A DNA stretch of 64,000 nucleotides from JAQIBY01 sp963676165 (GCA_963676165.1 OY781043.1:868001-932000); one strand, 5' to 3'; positions 17,301 to 27,070 are shown, numbered from the stretch's first letter. Numbers and translations are program-made. The notes: a model not told the origin generated them from the sequence alone.

Positions 17301-19311
17301 TGATTTTAATTCTTCAGATCAAATTTGGGTTTTCCAAAATGGAAGTTGGGATAATCCTTCTGGTGACCATGATGCAGATTACACAGGAAATGTTGTCTGG
17401 GGATGGACTGGTACGAATTGGGAATCCGCGTATAATTATGCAAGTACAAGTGGCTCTACTTTGCCTACGGGTGCAGAATGTTTTAATACCGATCTTGATG
17501 GTGTTTCTACTTCAGGTAAAGTTGCTTATACTGGAGATATGACTCAGGTCTCACAAATTGAATGGATTCTTAGAATTAATAATCCTGCCAACTGGACAAA
17601 CTATACTGATAATACAGATTTTTATGCCAATAGTCCAGATTATGCAAATGTATGCCAAAATTTCCCGATTGGTAGTGGTGGCTTTACTGATGGGAAATGG
17701 ACAGGTCAAAGAAATACTGATTGGTTTGATTGTGGTAACTGGGAAAGCCTTGTCATTCCGGATGAAACAACTGACGTTTTATTTGATAATGATGATTGCG
17801 GTAATGACATTGAATTGCTCGCTGGTGAAACCGCAGAATGCAATGATTTGACATTACAGGGAACAGGAACATATTCATTGTGGGGAGAAGCAGACCCAAC
17901 CAAAACAATTGAGATATTTGGTAATTTGACAATTAAAAATGATGACTTACTTGTTTTTGATGATTTTGATGCTGGTACGGATGATGGGACGATAATTTTG
18001 CATGGAAACTGGAATAATGAAGCAGGTGCAGATGGTTTTTATGAAGGGAATAGTACCGTGGAATTTGTTGGTTCATCTGCTCAAAGCCTTATCAGTTCTT
18101 CTGGATCTGAAAATTATTATAATTTTACCATGGATGCCACATCAAACCTAAACTTTAACTTTACGGATGTGACTGTTGATAATGTCCTAACCCTAACTAA
18201 CGGTGTTCTTGCAACTGGTGCAAATCTGCTTCATGTGGATAATACCGATGTCAATGCAATTACGGGATACACTTCTGCATCTTACATCAATGGAAACCTT
18301 CGTCGCTCAGTAGCTGGAGTGGGAGTCTATGATTTCCCTGTAGGTGATGCTTCAAACTTTGAGTTGGGCTCAGTTGAGGTCTCTTCCGCAACAGCATTGA
18401 CCTATCTCGATGCGCATTTTGCTTCTGCTGACCTTGGCGATGTAAATATTGCTCCATTGGGACTCCAAATTGATGGTACGCCTTTGGTTGCTGCATTGGA
18501 TGCAGGTTATTGGCAAATTGAACCCAATGTAGGAGCAACTGTAAATTACAATATTGAACTTAATCTGTCTGGAGCAGCAAATGCCGCTCCAATAGCTGAG
18601 CAACATGCTGTGATTAAACGAGATGATGCTGTTTCAGATTGGGAGTTGCAAGGTTCTCACGATAATTCTACGCAGTCGATTTCTGGAGGTGTGGTTACTG
18701 CAAAACTGTCCAATCTTAGTGCATTCTCTCAGTTTGCAATTGCTCGATCAAATCAGTGGGTGCTTGCGGTTGAATTGATTGATTTTAAAGTGCAATGTGA
18801 GACAGCTGGCTTAATGATAGGATGGACAACTGCTTCTGAAGAAAATTCAGATTATTTTGAAATACAGTACTCTTCAGATGCAAAATCCTGGACAAAAATT
18901 CAGAAATTGCCTGCCTTTGGAACAACTAATATGCGTCAAGAGTATCAACTGCTGTTGGAAGAATCTCCTCGTGTTGGATATTACAGACTTGTAGAAATTG
19001 ATATGGATGGCACACGAACAGTTTATGAGTCACAATATGTCAATTGTTTGAGTGGAAATGATGGTGTTGAAATCACAATTACTCCAAATCCTGCTGCCGA
19101 TTTTGCTGAAGTCAGAGCCTTGAAAACTTTTGCCGATTTTTATCTCGTTGGTATATTTGATGCCAGAGGAAAAGTCATTAATATCTTATCGTGGGAGAAT
19201 CCTGCAGAGCAACCTCTCAAATTGAATTTGCATGAATTTACTTCAGGGGTTTACTCTATACGTGTGTATAACGAAAGTGAAAATCATAGCTACAAATTGC
19301 TTGTAAAGTAG
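14302..19311 (+). CDS. giant T9SS-secreted surface protein with fibronectin-like repeats
   Basis: 1669 residues. The signal peptide is about residues 1-30, ending GNAWGQ. It is followed by a carbohydrate-binding-like jelly-roll region and several fibronectin type III-like domains (phrases such as VTGLTQGEDYVFKAFSY). A second half begins WTGQRNTDWFDCGNWESL. The C-terminal ~80 residues form a T9SS type-A sorting domain (ITPNPAADFAEVRAL ... YSIRVYNESENHSYKLLVK). In T9SS proteins this domain directs export across the outer membrane and usually attachment to the surface. It has no catalytic domain that I recognise; an adhesin or matrix role is inferred. It is a paralog of the next gene, most closely over the last ~550 residues. 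Confidence 0.85.
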   Translation: MMQTVRKLSILPALVVAIFVSLLFISGNAWGQWTTVESDNFNNFSTGFVQSGCSKQQYGAETGGTSDYCAYDKNVGASSGTYVGKFITLESGYTYRFSYYIKKANSASCKLTLKYGGADNGGTTVSSEFTPPTRGGTSAGDQYISDEITGDDNSYALKAVVTTGNSSDVKLRIDGFLVERKPIASSNPSIINIAHSPASPTSSDVVSVSADITDSDGIAGAEIHWGTSSGSLTNTINMSVSSGDTYVTDTDIPAQTAGTTIYYEVYALDNNSDETTSAEQSYTVVCPSVSAPIATAASSASGTSFTANWNAVSGATGYELDVYSLGSALVEMFTSIGGGASSSYLTRSWTGDGGTGWTAYKSRIDQVVNTGNDAICLKNEAGAYLISDEISGSISSIEFDVKQVYSGSGGQLTVKVLHGAGFADEITVGTISYSTTTSQFSESVSGVSGDYKIRIDNNTSARPVIDNLSYGSSTSYLTGYDPKDVGNVTSYGVSGLTAGETYYYVVRAYNDCGSESGDSNEITVNLSCSDPTTQASVLSFPDTQYDQMDIAWTNGDGDYRLVVASTSAITGIPSDNTTYIADAAFNNGQDELNAGEYVVYAGSGNSFTMTGLGSDTEYFIKIFEYNCDGGSEQYLTASPLSGSETTLANIPAVTDFDVTCMTETTATVEWTNPGTGNWDGVAIAVRRGSNPPQVLSGFANPSALTVNTTFGNAGSEYGSSPDYSYAIYKGTGTSVTVTGLTQGEDYVFKAFSYYNDGYDNSVAVTTTSITGLDISEVSSASAAAANSEALIGWANPVCFDEILIVGKDGGSVTSTPLGDGSAYSADAAFSVGTDIGTDEYVVYKGTGTSVNVTGLTNDNTYYFTIFIRIGTEWSSGVEVFVTPADVTVLEGGDLAIISVNTQYLGTGSDDEWCFISFEDITEGTSIEFTDNGYERELEGLWGDTEGTVRLTRTSGGTIVAGTPICIQGAGNDNDDFTIRLCGADDDANWDVSSLNGAFSFDFNSSDQIWVFQNGSWDNPSGDHDADYTGNVVWGWTGTNWESAYNYASTSGSTLPTGAECFNTDLDGVSTSGKVAYTGDMTQVSQIEWILRINNPANWTNYTDNTDFYANSPDYANVCQNFPIGSGGFTDGKWTGQRNTDWFDCGNWESLVIPDETTDVLFDNDDCGNDIELLAGETAECNDLTLQGTGTYSLWGEADPTKTIEIFGNLTIKNDDLLVFDDFDAGTDDGTIILHGNWNNEAGADGFYEGNSTVEFVGSSAQSLISSSGSENYYNFTMDATSNLNFNFTDVTVDNVLTLTNGVLATGANLLHVDNTDVNAITGYTSASYINGNLRRSVAGVGVYDFPVGDASNFELGSVEVSSATALTYLDAHFASADLGDVNIAPLGLQIDGTPLVAALDAGYWQIEPNVGATVNYNIELNLSGAANAAPIAEQHAVIKRDDAVSDWELQGSHDNSTQSISGGVVTAKLSNLSAFSQFAIARSNQWVLAVELIDFKVQCETAGLMIGWTTASEENSDYFEIQYSSDAKSWTKIQKLPAFGTTNMRQEYQLLLEESPRVGYYRLVEIDMDGTRTVYESQYVNCLSGNDGVEITITPNPAADFAEVRALKTFADFYLVGIFDARGKVINILSWENPAEQPLKLNLHEFTSGVYSIRVYNESENHSYKLLVK

Positions 19312-19340
19312 AGAATTAATAATTATTTAATAGAATAAGT

Positions 19341-19388
19341 TCAGGGCTTTACACTTTGTGAAATAAATAGTGTAAAGCCCTGATTTTT
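19341..19388 (+). terminator. strong rho-independent terminator
   Basis: A perfect 15-pair stem (19341-19355 with 19369-19383) followed by TTTTT. It ends the first giant gene, so the second is transcribed separately. Confidence 0.9.
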
Positions 19389-19498
19389 ATATTGGCAGCT
19401 TGTTATGGGAATTCATACATGCATAAACGTTGTCTGGTTTTGTTGATGATATGTGCATAACTACTTAAGTGAAAAACAAGATGGGATTGATTTTTTTG

Positions 19499-19514
19499 TA
19501 TTTTTGTTTCGTGG
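19499..19514 (+). promoter_or_regulatory. promoter core of the second giant surface-protein gene
   Basis: TATTTTTGTTTCGTGG contains a TAnnTTTG -7 element and matches the core at 14229-14244 in 13 of 16 positions. It implies a 5' leader of about 165 bases that contains the four CTACACAGATG-type repeats. Confidence 0.5.
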
Positions 19515-19560
19515 GGTAATATCCTCATTGTGAAATTGTTGTTTGGATTTAATGAGTAAG

Positions 19561-19647
19561 CTACACAGATGCCTGTCTAACTACACAGATGTCATTGCGC
19601 TTTTGGGAGGAGTGCTGACTACATAGATGTTACTTGCTACACAGATG
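19561..19647 (+). repeat. four short direct repeats in the leader of the second giant gene
   Basis: CTACACAGATG occurs at 19561-19571, 19581-19591 and 19637-19647, with a one-base variant CTACATAGATG at 19619-19629. Start-to-start distances are 20, 38 and 18, close to multiples of 19. The unit is not palindromic. The first giant gene has no such repeats in its leader. Function unknown. Confidence 0.8.
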
Positions 19648-19679
19648 CTTTATTTCTTAAACGTAAAAAATTTAAAGAG

Positions 19680-22600
19680 ATGAGAACAGAATTACTGTCT
19701 TTGATTGCGAAAAAAATGAATGTTAATGGCTTAAAATCTGCCTTGCTAGTAACTGCCTTATTGATGTTTTGGGGAGTGAGTTGGGGGCAAGGAACTGAAG
19801 GTTTTGAATCCTATAATGAAAGTAGTTATTATACTGGTACATCTACAATAGGTACGGGTGATTGGGACTTTGTATCTGTGTTTAAGGATGGGGCAGCTAA
19901 TTCTGGTTCAGTTGCTTGTAGAATTAACGATGATATTTCTGGTGCTAGTATAACATCTCCGAGCTTAAACACTGTTGGTACAGTTACTTTTTGGTACCGA
20001 CCTTTAAATGCTGAGACTTCTACTTTTCAATTTCAGAAATCTGTTGGAGGTGGGGCATTTACAACCATAGAATCAATATCCTATGGTAGTTCCCAATCCT
20101 ATGTTCAGTATTCTTATAATGTTAATGAAGGCAATAGTGATGTCAAAATTCGTATTTTAAATGATGACCAATCAGCGCATTTAATCATTGATGATTTTGA
20201 ATGGACAGCATACTCTTCTTGCTCTGGCGAACCAACAGCCCAAGCAACAGATATAACAACTTCCAATGCAACAGCAACCTCCATTGATGTATTATGGTCA
20301 GCAGGCACAGGTGGCGACAATTACATTCTTGTAGCACGCGAAGGTTCTTCTGTGAGTTGGACACCAACTGACGGAACTGACTATTCAGCCCAAACAGGCA
20401 GTGGCGATTTTTCTACTGCAACAGATCAATCAGGTGGTAATAAAGTGGTTTATGCTAGTAGTGGAATATCAACTACAGTAACTGGCTTATCCGCTTCAAC
20501 AACCTATTATTTCCAGGTGTTTCATTTATGCTCAAACGATTCAGATAATTACCTGACAAGTTCAGGAACAAATAATGATGGAACGCAAATTGGGACAACG
20601 ACGGCGGTGAGTTATTGTGATCCCGCTCCATCTTCTGTTGATAACGATGGTATCACAAACGTATCAATGGGTACTATAAACAATTCTACAGGAACAGAAA
20701 CAAATAACTTTGGCGATTACTCTGCACAATCAACTGATGTGGAGCAAGGTGCTACAGTAAATTGTGACATAACATATGAAACAGGTTGGACATACGTAAC
20801 TAAGATTTGGGTAGATTGGAATAATGATGGCGATTTTGATGATTTGGGAGAAGAGGTTTATACTGGAGAATCTACCAGTTCTAATCCAACAACTTTAAAT
20901 GCAAGTTTTTCAGTCCCTGCAGGAGCATCATTAGGTGCACATAGATTACGTATTGGTGGTGCAGACTCAGGGCCGCCAACACCATGTTATACAGGGTCAT
21001 ATGCAAGTTATGAAGATTACACCATAAATGTCATTGCTGCATCAACAAACAATACCGACACCGAAGCATACGATTCAGGTTCACAACCTGCAGCAAGTAA
21101 TATCTCGTCAACAAGTACAGCTTTCACAAATGTTTTTCAAATTGAAATTGAAGATCAAGGTAGTGGAGATGGTCTAATTACTGATGTAACTAACATTCGG
21201 GTGAAGCCACATAGTTCAAATACAGCAGATTGGACAGATCATATTGCTGATGTGAAACTTAACAATGGTTCTGACATCACAATAGGAAGCCCAACAATTA
21301 CCGATACTTACATTGATATTCCAATCAGTGCTGGGAACTTGCAAATTGCAGATGGAGGCTCAGATGTTATAACACTTCAGGTGCAGATTAATAATACTGG
21401 AATTACGGATAATGCAGTCCTTTCATTTATGGTGGATGCTGATGATCATGGTTTTACTGCTGATAACTCAGGTTCTGGTTTTGTTGGCACATTTCTACTT
21501 GGTGATTTTAATTCCAACGATTTTGCCATTGATATTACGGCTACCGAACTCCTTTATGTTCAACAACCAGCTAACACAATTGTTAACATGGTTATGGCAT
21601 CAGACCCAACTGTTGAAGCAGTGGATGCTAATGGTAACAGGGACACTGATTATTCCACAGCAATTTCCATTACTTCAAGTGGAACCATGACAGGTGATCC
21701 GGTGAGTGGAACATGGTCAAACGGTTTAGCTACTTTTTCAGGCATTACACATACAGCTATTGGCTCGAACTTAACTTTGACAACAAGTTCAGGTGCTTTT
21801 ACTAATGAAGTAAGTAATGCTTTTGATATTACTGATATGCCTAGTATTCTCATTACTGAAATTGCAGGTAAAGGGCATGGTGGTGATTATGATGACGAAT
21901 ATATTGAGTTGTCTAATACCGGGACTTCAACGGTTGATATTACAGGGTGGAATTTGAAATATTATGAAGGTAGTCTCGAAGAGGATCTGATACTATCTGG
22001 AACGATTGCTCCTAATGATGCTTTTGTCATAGCTGCTCGATCTACTTACTCTGGAATAACACCTGACCAAGTTGCTTCGTTCTCAATAAATAATCATTGT
22101 TGGATTGAGCTGTTTGACAACTCTTCAATTCTCATGGATCAAGCAGGTACTAGTGCTGATAAATTTGATGATGGAAATAATTACGAATTCACAAACTGTG
22201 AGGGTAATAATGAACCAACTGCAAATTGGGATGATTTAGGAACTGGTAATGGTACGCCTGGCGTTGTCAATTGCGTTGTTTCTAATGATTCAGACACCGA
22301 AGTATACGACTCAGGATCACAACCTGCAGCAAGTAATATCTCGTCAACAAGTACAGCTTTCACAAATGTTTTTCAAATTGAAATTGAAGATCAAGGTAGT
22401 GGAGATGGTCTAATTACTGATGTAACTAACATTCGGGTGAAGCCACATAGTTCAAATACAGCAGATTGGACAGATCATATTGCTGATGTGAAACTTAACA
22501 ATGGTTCTGATATCACAATAGGAGTACCAACAATTACCGATACTTACATTGATATTCCAATCAGTGCAGGAAACTTGCAAATTGCAGACGGAGGATCAGA

Positions 22601-25600
22601 TGTCATAACACTTCAGGTACAGATTAATAATACAGGAATCACGGATAATGCTGTCCTTTCGTTTATGATCGATGCCGATGATCATGGATTTACAGCTGAT
22701 AATACAGGCTCACAATTTATTAACACATTGACTTTAGGTGATTTCAATTCCAATGATTTTACCATTGATGTTACTGGTGACGAAATTAAAATTGTTCAAC
22801 AGCCTACAGATGTCATTGTTAACACTGCAATGACTCCAAGTGTTACCGTTGCTTTTACAGATGCCAGTGGAAATATTGACACTGATTTTACTGGTGCTGG
22901 TTGTGCAATTGGGTTAACAACTACTGGTTCATTTGATGCATCTGCAACCACTGAAGTGGATGCTGTCAATGGTGTTGCAACTTTTGATAACCTTGTTTTC
23001 GATGCTGAAGCAACAGATATTACCCTCACAACATTCGACCCTGATAGTTGGGCTTGGACTAATGTAACGAGCGACCAGTTTGATGTGACCCCTGTTCCTG
23101 TGGCTCCAAGTATTTATATTTCTGAGATTGCTGCAAAGGGTTATGGGGGATCTGCAAGTCAAGAATACATTGAATTGACAAATTCTGGTGCAAGTTCATT
23201 AGACTTGTCTGGTTGGACAATAGAATATTACAACAATTCAAGTCTGGAAACCACTACAACACTTTCTGGTTCTGTATCTGCAAACTCTGCATTCTTAATT
23301 GCAAAGTCTGGTTCTGGGGATATTAATGGAATTACCCCTGATGATTATTTACACGGTTCAACTTATATGAATACGACACAATATGTCATTTTAAAAGATG
23401 ATAGTAATGCAATAATCGATCAGGCAGGAAGTTCATCTGATAAGTTTTCCAATGATGTAAATTACGAATTTACAGACTGTGGTGGGGATAATGAGCCTAC
23501 AGCAAATTGGGATAATTTAGGAACTGATAATGGTACGCCAGGCGTTGTCAATTGTGCTGTAACTGATCCTACTTTATTATCAACTCAATCCTCACTTAGT
23601 GGTTTTATATACGAATTTGGAAATGGCCCATCAGTAGAGAAAAGCTTTGATTTATCCGGGCTTTATCTTGATGGTTCAGATGTAACAGTTACACCTCCAA
23701 CAAATTTTGAGATTTCTCAAACCTCAGGTTCTGGTTTCCAGAGTTCTGCAATAACATTATCTGCTTACGATGGAACGTCAACTACTATTTATGTGCGTTT
23801 AATATCTGGCTTAGCAGTGAATACTTATGGTCCTGAAAATATTACCATCTCAGGTGGTGGTGCTACAGATATTGATGTTGCTTGTGATGGGGAGGTGAGT
23901 TTGTCTCAGGTGACAGATCTTGCAATTAATTGTATCACAAATACAACTGCTGAAATTTCATGGACTGCACCAGCAGGAACATATGATGGAGTCATTATAG
24001 CAGTTAGAAATGGTAGTGATCCTGTTGATGATATTTCAGCTGATCCTTCAACTGTTTCATCTGATGCTGTTTTTGGTGATGGCTATGAATATGGAGCAGC
24101 TTCACCTTATAGCTATGTTATATATAAAGGAGCAGGAAACACCGTTACAGTTACTGGTTTGACAGCTGGTGAAGATTATCAAATAAAAGCATTTGTTTTT
24201 TCAGGAACGCTTTATGGAGATGCAGTTTCTACTTCTGTTTCAAATCTACGAGTAAGGGATGTGACTGCTGCTAGTGCGACTGCCGGAAATACTACAGCTG
24301 AAATTTCTTGGACAAATCCAACAAATTGTTTTGATGACATTATGGTTGTAGGACATGAAACAAGTCCGGTGTCAAGCTTACCAACAGGAGATGGTTCTTC
24401 TTATTCGGCAAGTTCTGTTTACGGTTCAGGTACAGATATTGGTATTTCTGAATTTGTTGTTTATCAAGGAACTGGATTTAATGTGAATCTCTCCAATCTG
24501 ACCAATGGGGTTACATATTACTTTACAATTTTTGTGCGAGAAGGCAATGAGTGGTCAGTTGGTGTTGTTGTCAGTGTGACACCATCAAATACAACTATCT
24601 TTAACCCGGGAGAATTAATTATTGTTGGTTTTGATGCAACAATACAGTCTAGTGCTGCAGATAAAATCTATTTAGCAACCTTTGTTGATGTCTTGCCAAA
24701 TACAAGCTTTTTATATGTCAATAGTCGTTTTGAAGCTGGTGCTGCCGCTAACGTACGTACAAACGAATGGCATGGTGGTGGTACAGATCCGGATGAAGAC
24801 CCAGGAATTGTAACCATAACTTATACCGGTGCATCTACGATCAGTGCAGGTTCAATAATTTCCTTTGATATACAATTTGCAGAAGCGAATAATTTTGAAA
24901 TTGATGGTGTTTCTACAACGGATTTTTCAAGTTCATTCAATGGAAGTTCAGCAAATATATCAAGTAGCAGTGGTGATCAATTGTGGTTGTTGCAAGGATC
25001 GTTTACTGATCAGGGTACATATCACACTTTGGATGGTAATGTTTTGTATGGTATGACAAGTCGTGAAGCTTGGGTTGACTTTAGCTCATCTGTCGATGGC
25101 TCAAATAGTGATACTCAGAGAGAATCCAGACTTCACCCAGATGTTGAATGTTTTAATTTTGAGCTTTCAACGACACAAGCGTATGCATATTACAAAAACG
25201 GTACATCTGGAACTCCGGGAGTCCCTGCTCATGATGCAAACATGAGAACTCTCTTGCTTGATGTGATGGATCCATCAAACTGGGAAACAGGTTATGGCGG
25301 TGGAACATTAGATATCGCTGAGGATTTTTCCGCATGTGATGTTGCGGTTACAGAAAATGCCATAGGACGAAGATTCTGTGTGTCTGCCTACTCTGCTGAT
25401 CATCAATGGAAAGGTGATATTGATACTGATTGGTTTAATTGTGCAAACTGGCAAAGCTTACATATTCCGAATGCAGAGAATGATGTGCTTTTTGATTCCG
25501 ATGATTGTTACAATAATATTGAACTGACTGCAGGAGACACTGCAAAATGTAAGAACTTTACAATACAGGGAGCTGGGACTTATGATATTATTGCAGCTGC

Positions 25601-27017
25601 TGATAACACAAAATATTTGGAGGTTTTTGGAAATATTAATATTAACGCTGGATCAACAATAGTCTTTGACGATTCAGATTCTGGTACAAATGATGGTACT
25701 TTATTATTGCATGGAAATTGGAATAATACTGTTGGTGTGAACGGATTTGTGGAAGGTAACAGTACCGTGAAATTTGTTGGTGTAGATAATCAGACAATTT
25801 CATCAAATTCAACAACAGAAACACTATATAATTTTATTGTCAATAAACCTTCAGGTGCAATTAATATGAACAATGATGTTGAGTGTGATTATCTTGACTT
25901 GACAAGTGGTTTGGTTAACACAAGTACTAATCTTCTTCATGTGTTAAATACTGATCCTTCAAATATTACTCATCACACTTCTGCATCTTATGTTAATGGA
26001 TTGTTACGCCGTAATGTGAATGCTTCTGGGGTGTATGATTTCCCTGTAGGGGATAATTCAAACTATGAATTGGCGACAGTAGATATTTCTTCATCAAGTG
26101 CCTTAACCTACCTTGATGCTCACTTTGCATTATCAGATCTTGGTGATTTAGATATTACTCCGCTTAATTTGCTTGTGGATGGAACTCCTCTTGTTACTGT
26201 GCTTGATGGTGGTTATTGGCAAATTGAACCAAACACGGGGGCAGCTGTCAATTATGATATAGCGTTAAATCTTGCTGGCTCAAGTAATGCGGCTCCAATT
26301 GCAGAACAGCACGCTGTTATTAAACGTGATGATGCAATTTCTGATTGGGAGTTGCAGGGGGCTCATGATAATTCAACTCAGTCAATTAATGGGGGAGTTG
26401 TGACTGCAAAAGTTTCAAGCCTTGGAGCATTTTCACAATTTGCAATTGCAAGAAGTCAGGATGCAGTGCTTAGTGTCGAATTGATTGATTTTCAAGCCAG
26501 ATGTGAGACTGCTGGAATTGTAATTGATTGGGCTACTGCTTCAGAAGAAAATGCTGATTATTTCATCGTGGAGTATTCAGTGGATACAAAGGACTGGTCA
26601 GAAATTCAGAAATTGCCTGCATTTGGAACAACGAATATGAAACAAGAGTATCAACTGCTTCTTGAAGATATACCTCGTGTAGGATACTTTAGATTGGTTG
26701 AAGTTGATCTGGATGGAACAAGAACGATTTATCATGCTGAGTATCTAAATTGTCTTACACAAAATGATGGTGTTGAGTTGACAATTGCACCAAATCCTGC
26801 TGCCGATTTTGCTGAAATTAGAGCATTGAAAACCCTGTCAGATTTCTATTTGGTAACTGTTTTTGATGCGACTGGTAAAGTTGTTAATACACTTGGCTGG
26901 GAATCCCCTCAAGAAAGTATGTTTAAATTGAATGTCAGTGATTTTGCTCCTGGTTTTTATACAGTCAAAGTATTTAATGAAAGCGAAAGTCACAATTTGA
27001 AATTGATTGTAAAATAG
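19680..27017 (+). CDS. giant T9SS-secreted surface protein with GEVED and lamin-tail domains
   Basis: 2445 residues. The N-terminal signal region ends SWGQ (about residue 37). Order of parts: a jelly-roll-like domain, a fibronectin III-like domain, a GEVED domain (about 350-455, IWVDWNNDGDFDDLGEEVY), then two tandem copies of a ~412-residue module (460-871 and 872-~1297). Each module ends in a lamin-tail domain (ILITEIAGKGHGG..., IYISEIAAKGYGG...). More fibronectin-like domains follow, then a ~550-residue tail shared with the preceding gene and a T9SS type-A sorting domain (IAPNPAADFAEIRAL...). It was probably created by duplication with the preceding gene. A surface adhesin or matrix role is inferred; no enzyme domain was recognised. 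Confidence 0.85.
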   Translation: MRTELLSLIAKKMNVNGLKSALLVTALLMFWGVSWGQGTEGFESYNESSYYTGTSTIGTGDWDFVSVFKDGAANSGSVACRINDDISGASITSPSLNTVGTVTFWYRPLNAETSTFQFQKSVGGGAFTTIESISYGSSQSYVQYSYNVNEGNSDVKIRILNDDQSAHLIIDDFEWTAYSSCSGEPTAQATDITTSNATATSIDVLWSAGTGGDNYILVAREGSSVSWTPTDGTDYSAQTGSGDFSTATDQSGGNKVVYASSGISTTVTGLSASTTYYFQVFHLCSNDSDNYLTSSGTNNDGTQIGTTTAVSYCDPAPSSVDNDGITNVSMGTINNSTGTETNNFGDYSAQSTDVEQGATVNCDITYETGWTYVTKIWVDWNNDGDFDDLGEEVYTGESTSSNPTTLNASFSVPAGASLGAHRLRIGGADSGPPTPCYTGSYASYEDYTINVIAASTNNTDTEAYDSGSQPAASNISSTSTAFTNVFQIEIEDQGSGDGLITDVTNIRVKPHSSNTADWTDHIADVKLNNGSDITIGSPTITDTYIDIPISAGNLQIADGGSDVITLQVQINNTGITDNAVLSFMVDADDHGFTADNSGSGFVGTFLLGDFNSNDFAIDITATELLYVQQPANTIVNMVMASDPTVEAVDANGNRDTDYSTAISITSSGTMTGDPVSGTWSNGLATFSGITHTAIGSNLTLTTSSGAFTNEVSNAFDITDMPSILITEIAGKGHGGDYDDEYIELSNTGTSTVDITGWNLKYYEGSLEEDLILSGTIAPNDAFVIAARSTYSGITPDQVASFSINNHCWIELFDNSSILMDQAGTSADKFDDGNNYEFTNCEGNNEPTANWDDLGTGNGTPGVVNCVVSNDSDTEVYDSGSQPAASNISSTSTAFTNVFQIEIEDQGSGDGLITDVTNIRVKPHSSNTADWTDHIADVKLNNGSDITIGVPTITDTYIDIPISAGNLQIADGGSDVITLQVQINNTGITDNAVLSFMIDADDHGFTADNTGSQFINTLTLGDFNSNDFTIDVTGDEIKIVQQPTDVIVNTAMTPSVTVAFTDASGNIDTDFTGAGCAIGLTTTGSFDASATTEVDAVNGVATFDNLVFDAEATDITLTTFDPDSWAWTNVTSDQFDVTPVPVAPSIYISEIAAKGYGGSASQEYIELTNSGASSLDLSGWTIEYYNNSSLETTTTLSGSVSANSAFLIAKSGSGDINGITPDDYLHGSTYMNTTQYVILKDDSNAIIDQAGSSSDKFSNDVNYEFTDCGGDNEPTANWDNLGTDNGTPGVVNCAVTDPTLLSTQSSLSGFIYEFGNGPSVEKSFDLSGLYLDGSDVTVTPPTNFEISQTSGSGFQSSAITLSAYDGTSTTIYVRLISGLAVNTYGPENITISGGGATDIDVACDGEVSLSQVTDLAINCITNTTAEISWTAPAGTYDGVIIAVRNGSDPVDDISADPSTVSSDAVFGDGYEYGAASPYSYVIYKGAGNTVTVTGLTAGEDYQIKAFVFSGTLYGDAVSTSVSNLRVRDVTAASATAGNTTAEISWTNPTNCFDDIMVVGHETSPVSSLPTGDGSSYSASSVYGSGTDIGISEFVVYQGTGFNVNLSNLTNGVTYYFTIFVREGNEWSVGVVVSVTPSNTTIFNPGELIIVGFDATIQSSAADKIYLATFVDVLPNTSFLYVNSRFEAGAAANVRTNEWHGGGTDPDEDPGIVTITYTGASTISAGSIISFDIQFAEANNFEIDGVSTTDFSSSFNGSSANISSSSGDQLWLLQGSFTDQGTYHTLDGNVLYGMTSREAWVDFSSSVDGSNSDTQRESRLHPDVECFNFELSTTQAYAYYKNGTSGTPGVPAHDANMRTLLLDVMDPSNWETGYGGGTLDIAEDFSACDVAVTENAIGRRFCVSAYSADHQWKGDIDTDWFNCANWQSLHIPNAENDVLFDSDDCYNNIELTAGDTAKCKNFTIQGAGTYDIIAAADNTKYLEVFGNININAGSTIVFDDSDSGTNDGTLLLHGNWNNTVGVNGFVEGNSTVKFVGVDNQTISSNSTTETLYNFIVNKPSGAINMNNDVECDYLDLTSGLVNTSTNLLHVLNTDPSNITHHTSASYVNGLLRRNVNASGVYDFPVGDNSNYELATVDISSSSALTYLDAHFALSDLGDLDITPLNLLVDGTPLVTVLDGGYWQIEPNTGAAVNYDIALNLAGSSNAAPIAEQHAVIKRDDAISDWELQGAHDNSTQSINGGVVTAKVSSLGAFSQFAIARSQDAVLSVELIDFQARCETAGIVIDWATASEENADYFIVEYSVDTKDWSEIQKLPAFGTTNMKQEYQLLLEDIPRVGYFRLVEVDLDGTRTIYHAEYLNCLTQNDGVELTIAPNPAADFAEIRALKTLSDFYLVTVFDATGKVVNTLGWESPQESMFKLNVSDFAPGFYTVKVFNESESHNLKLIVK
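21057..22292 (+). repeat. tandem module copy 1 inside the second giant gene
   Basis: A 1236-base unit (412 codons) directly abuts its copy at 22293. The first ~480 bases align without gaps to 22293-22773. About 200 bases (roughly 21090-21290) carry only one difference, while the rest shows scattered, mostly third-position changes. Confidence 0.85.
22293..23570 (+). repeat. tandem module copy 2 inside the second giant gene
   Basis: The second copy of the unit at 21057-22292. The start is nearly identical. The Ig-like middle and the lamin-tail end are clearly homologous but more diverged, with small length changes. Both copies end with related phrases (EPTANWDDLGTGNGTPG and EPTANWDNLGTDNGTPG). 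Confidence 0.8.
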
Positions 27018-27035
27018 ATGTTGGGATAATATTTG

Positions 27036-27070
27036 AAAGGGCTGACAGATTTTTTTGTCTGCCCTTTTTT
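27036..27070 (+). terminator. terminator of the second giant gene
   Basis: A stem of about twelve pairs with one mismatch (27036-27047 with 27056-27067), followed by a continuous T run. Confidence 0.8.

Noticed and set aside
19561..19647. CRISPR-like short repeats
   Set aside because: The unit is only 11 bases, spacers are 7-27 bases of uneven length, and there are no cas genes. It is reported as a leader repeat instead.
24865..25335. Several reading frames of 60 or more residues overlapping the giant gene in other frames
   Set aside because: They are shadows of a long repetitive coding sequence with no start context or protein features.
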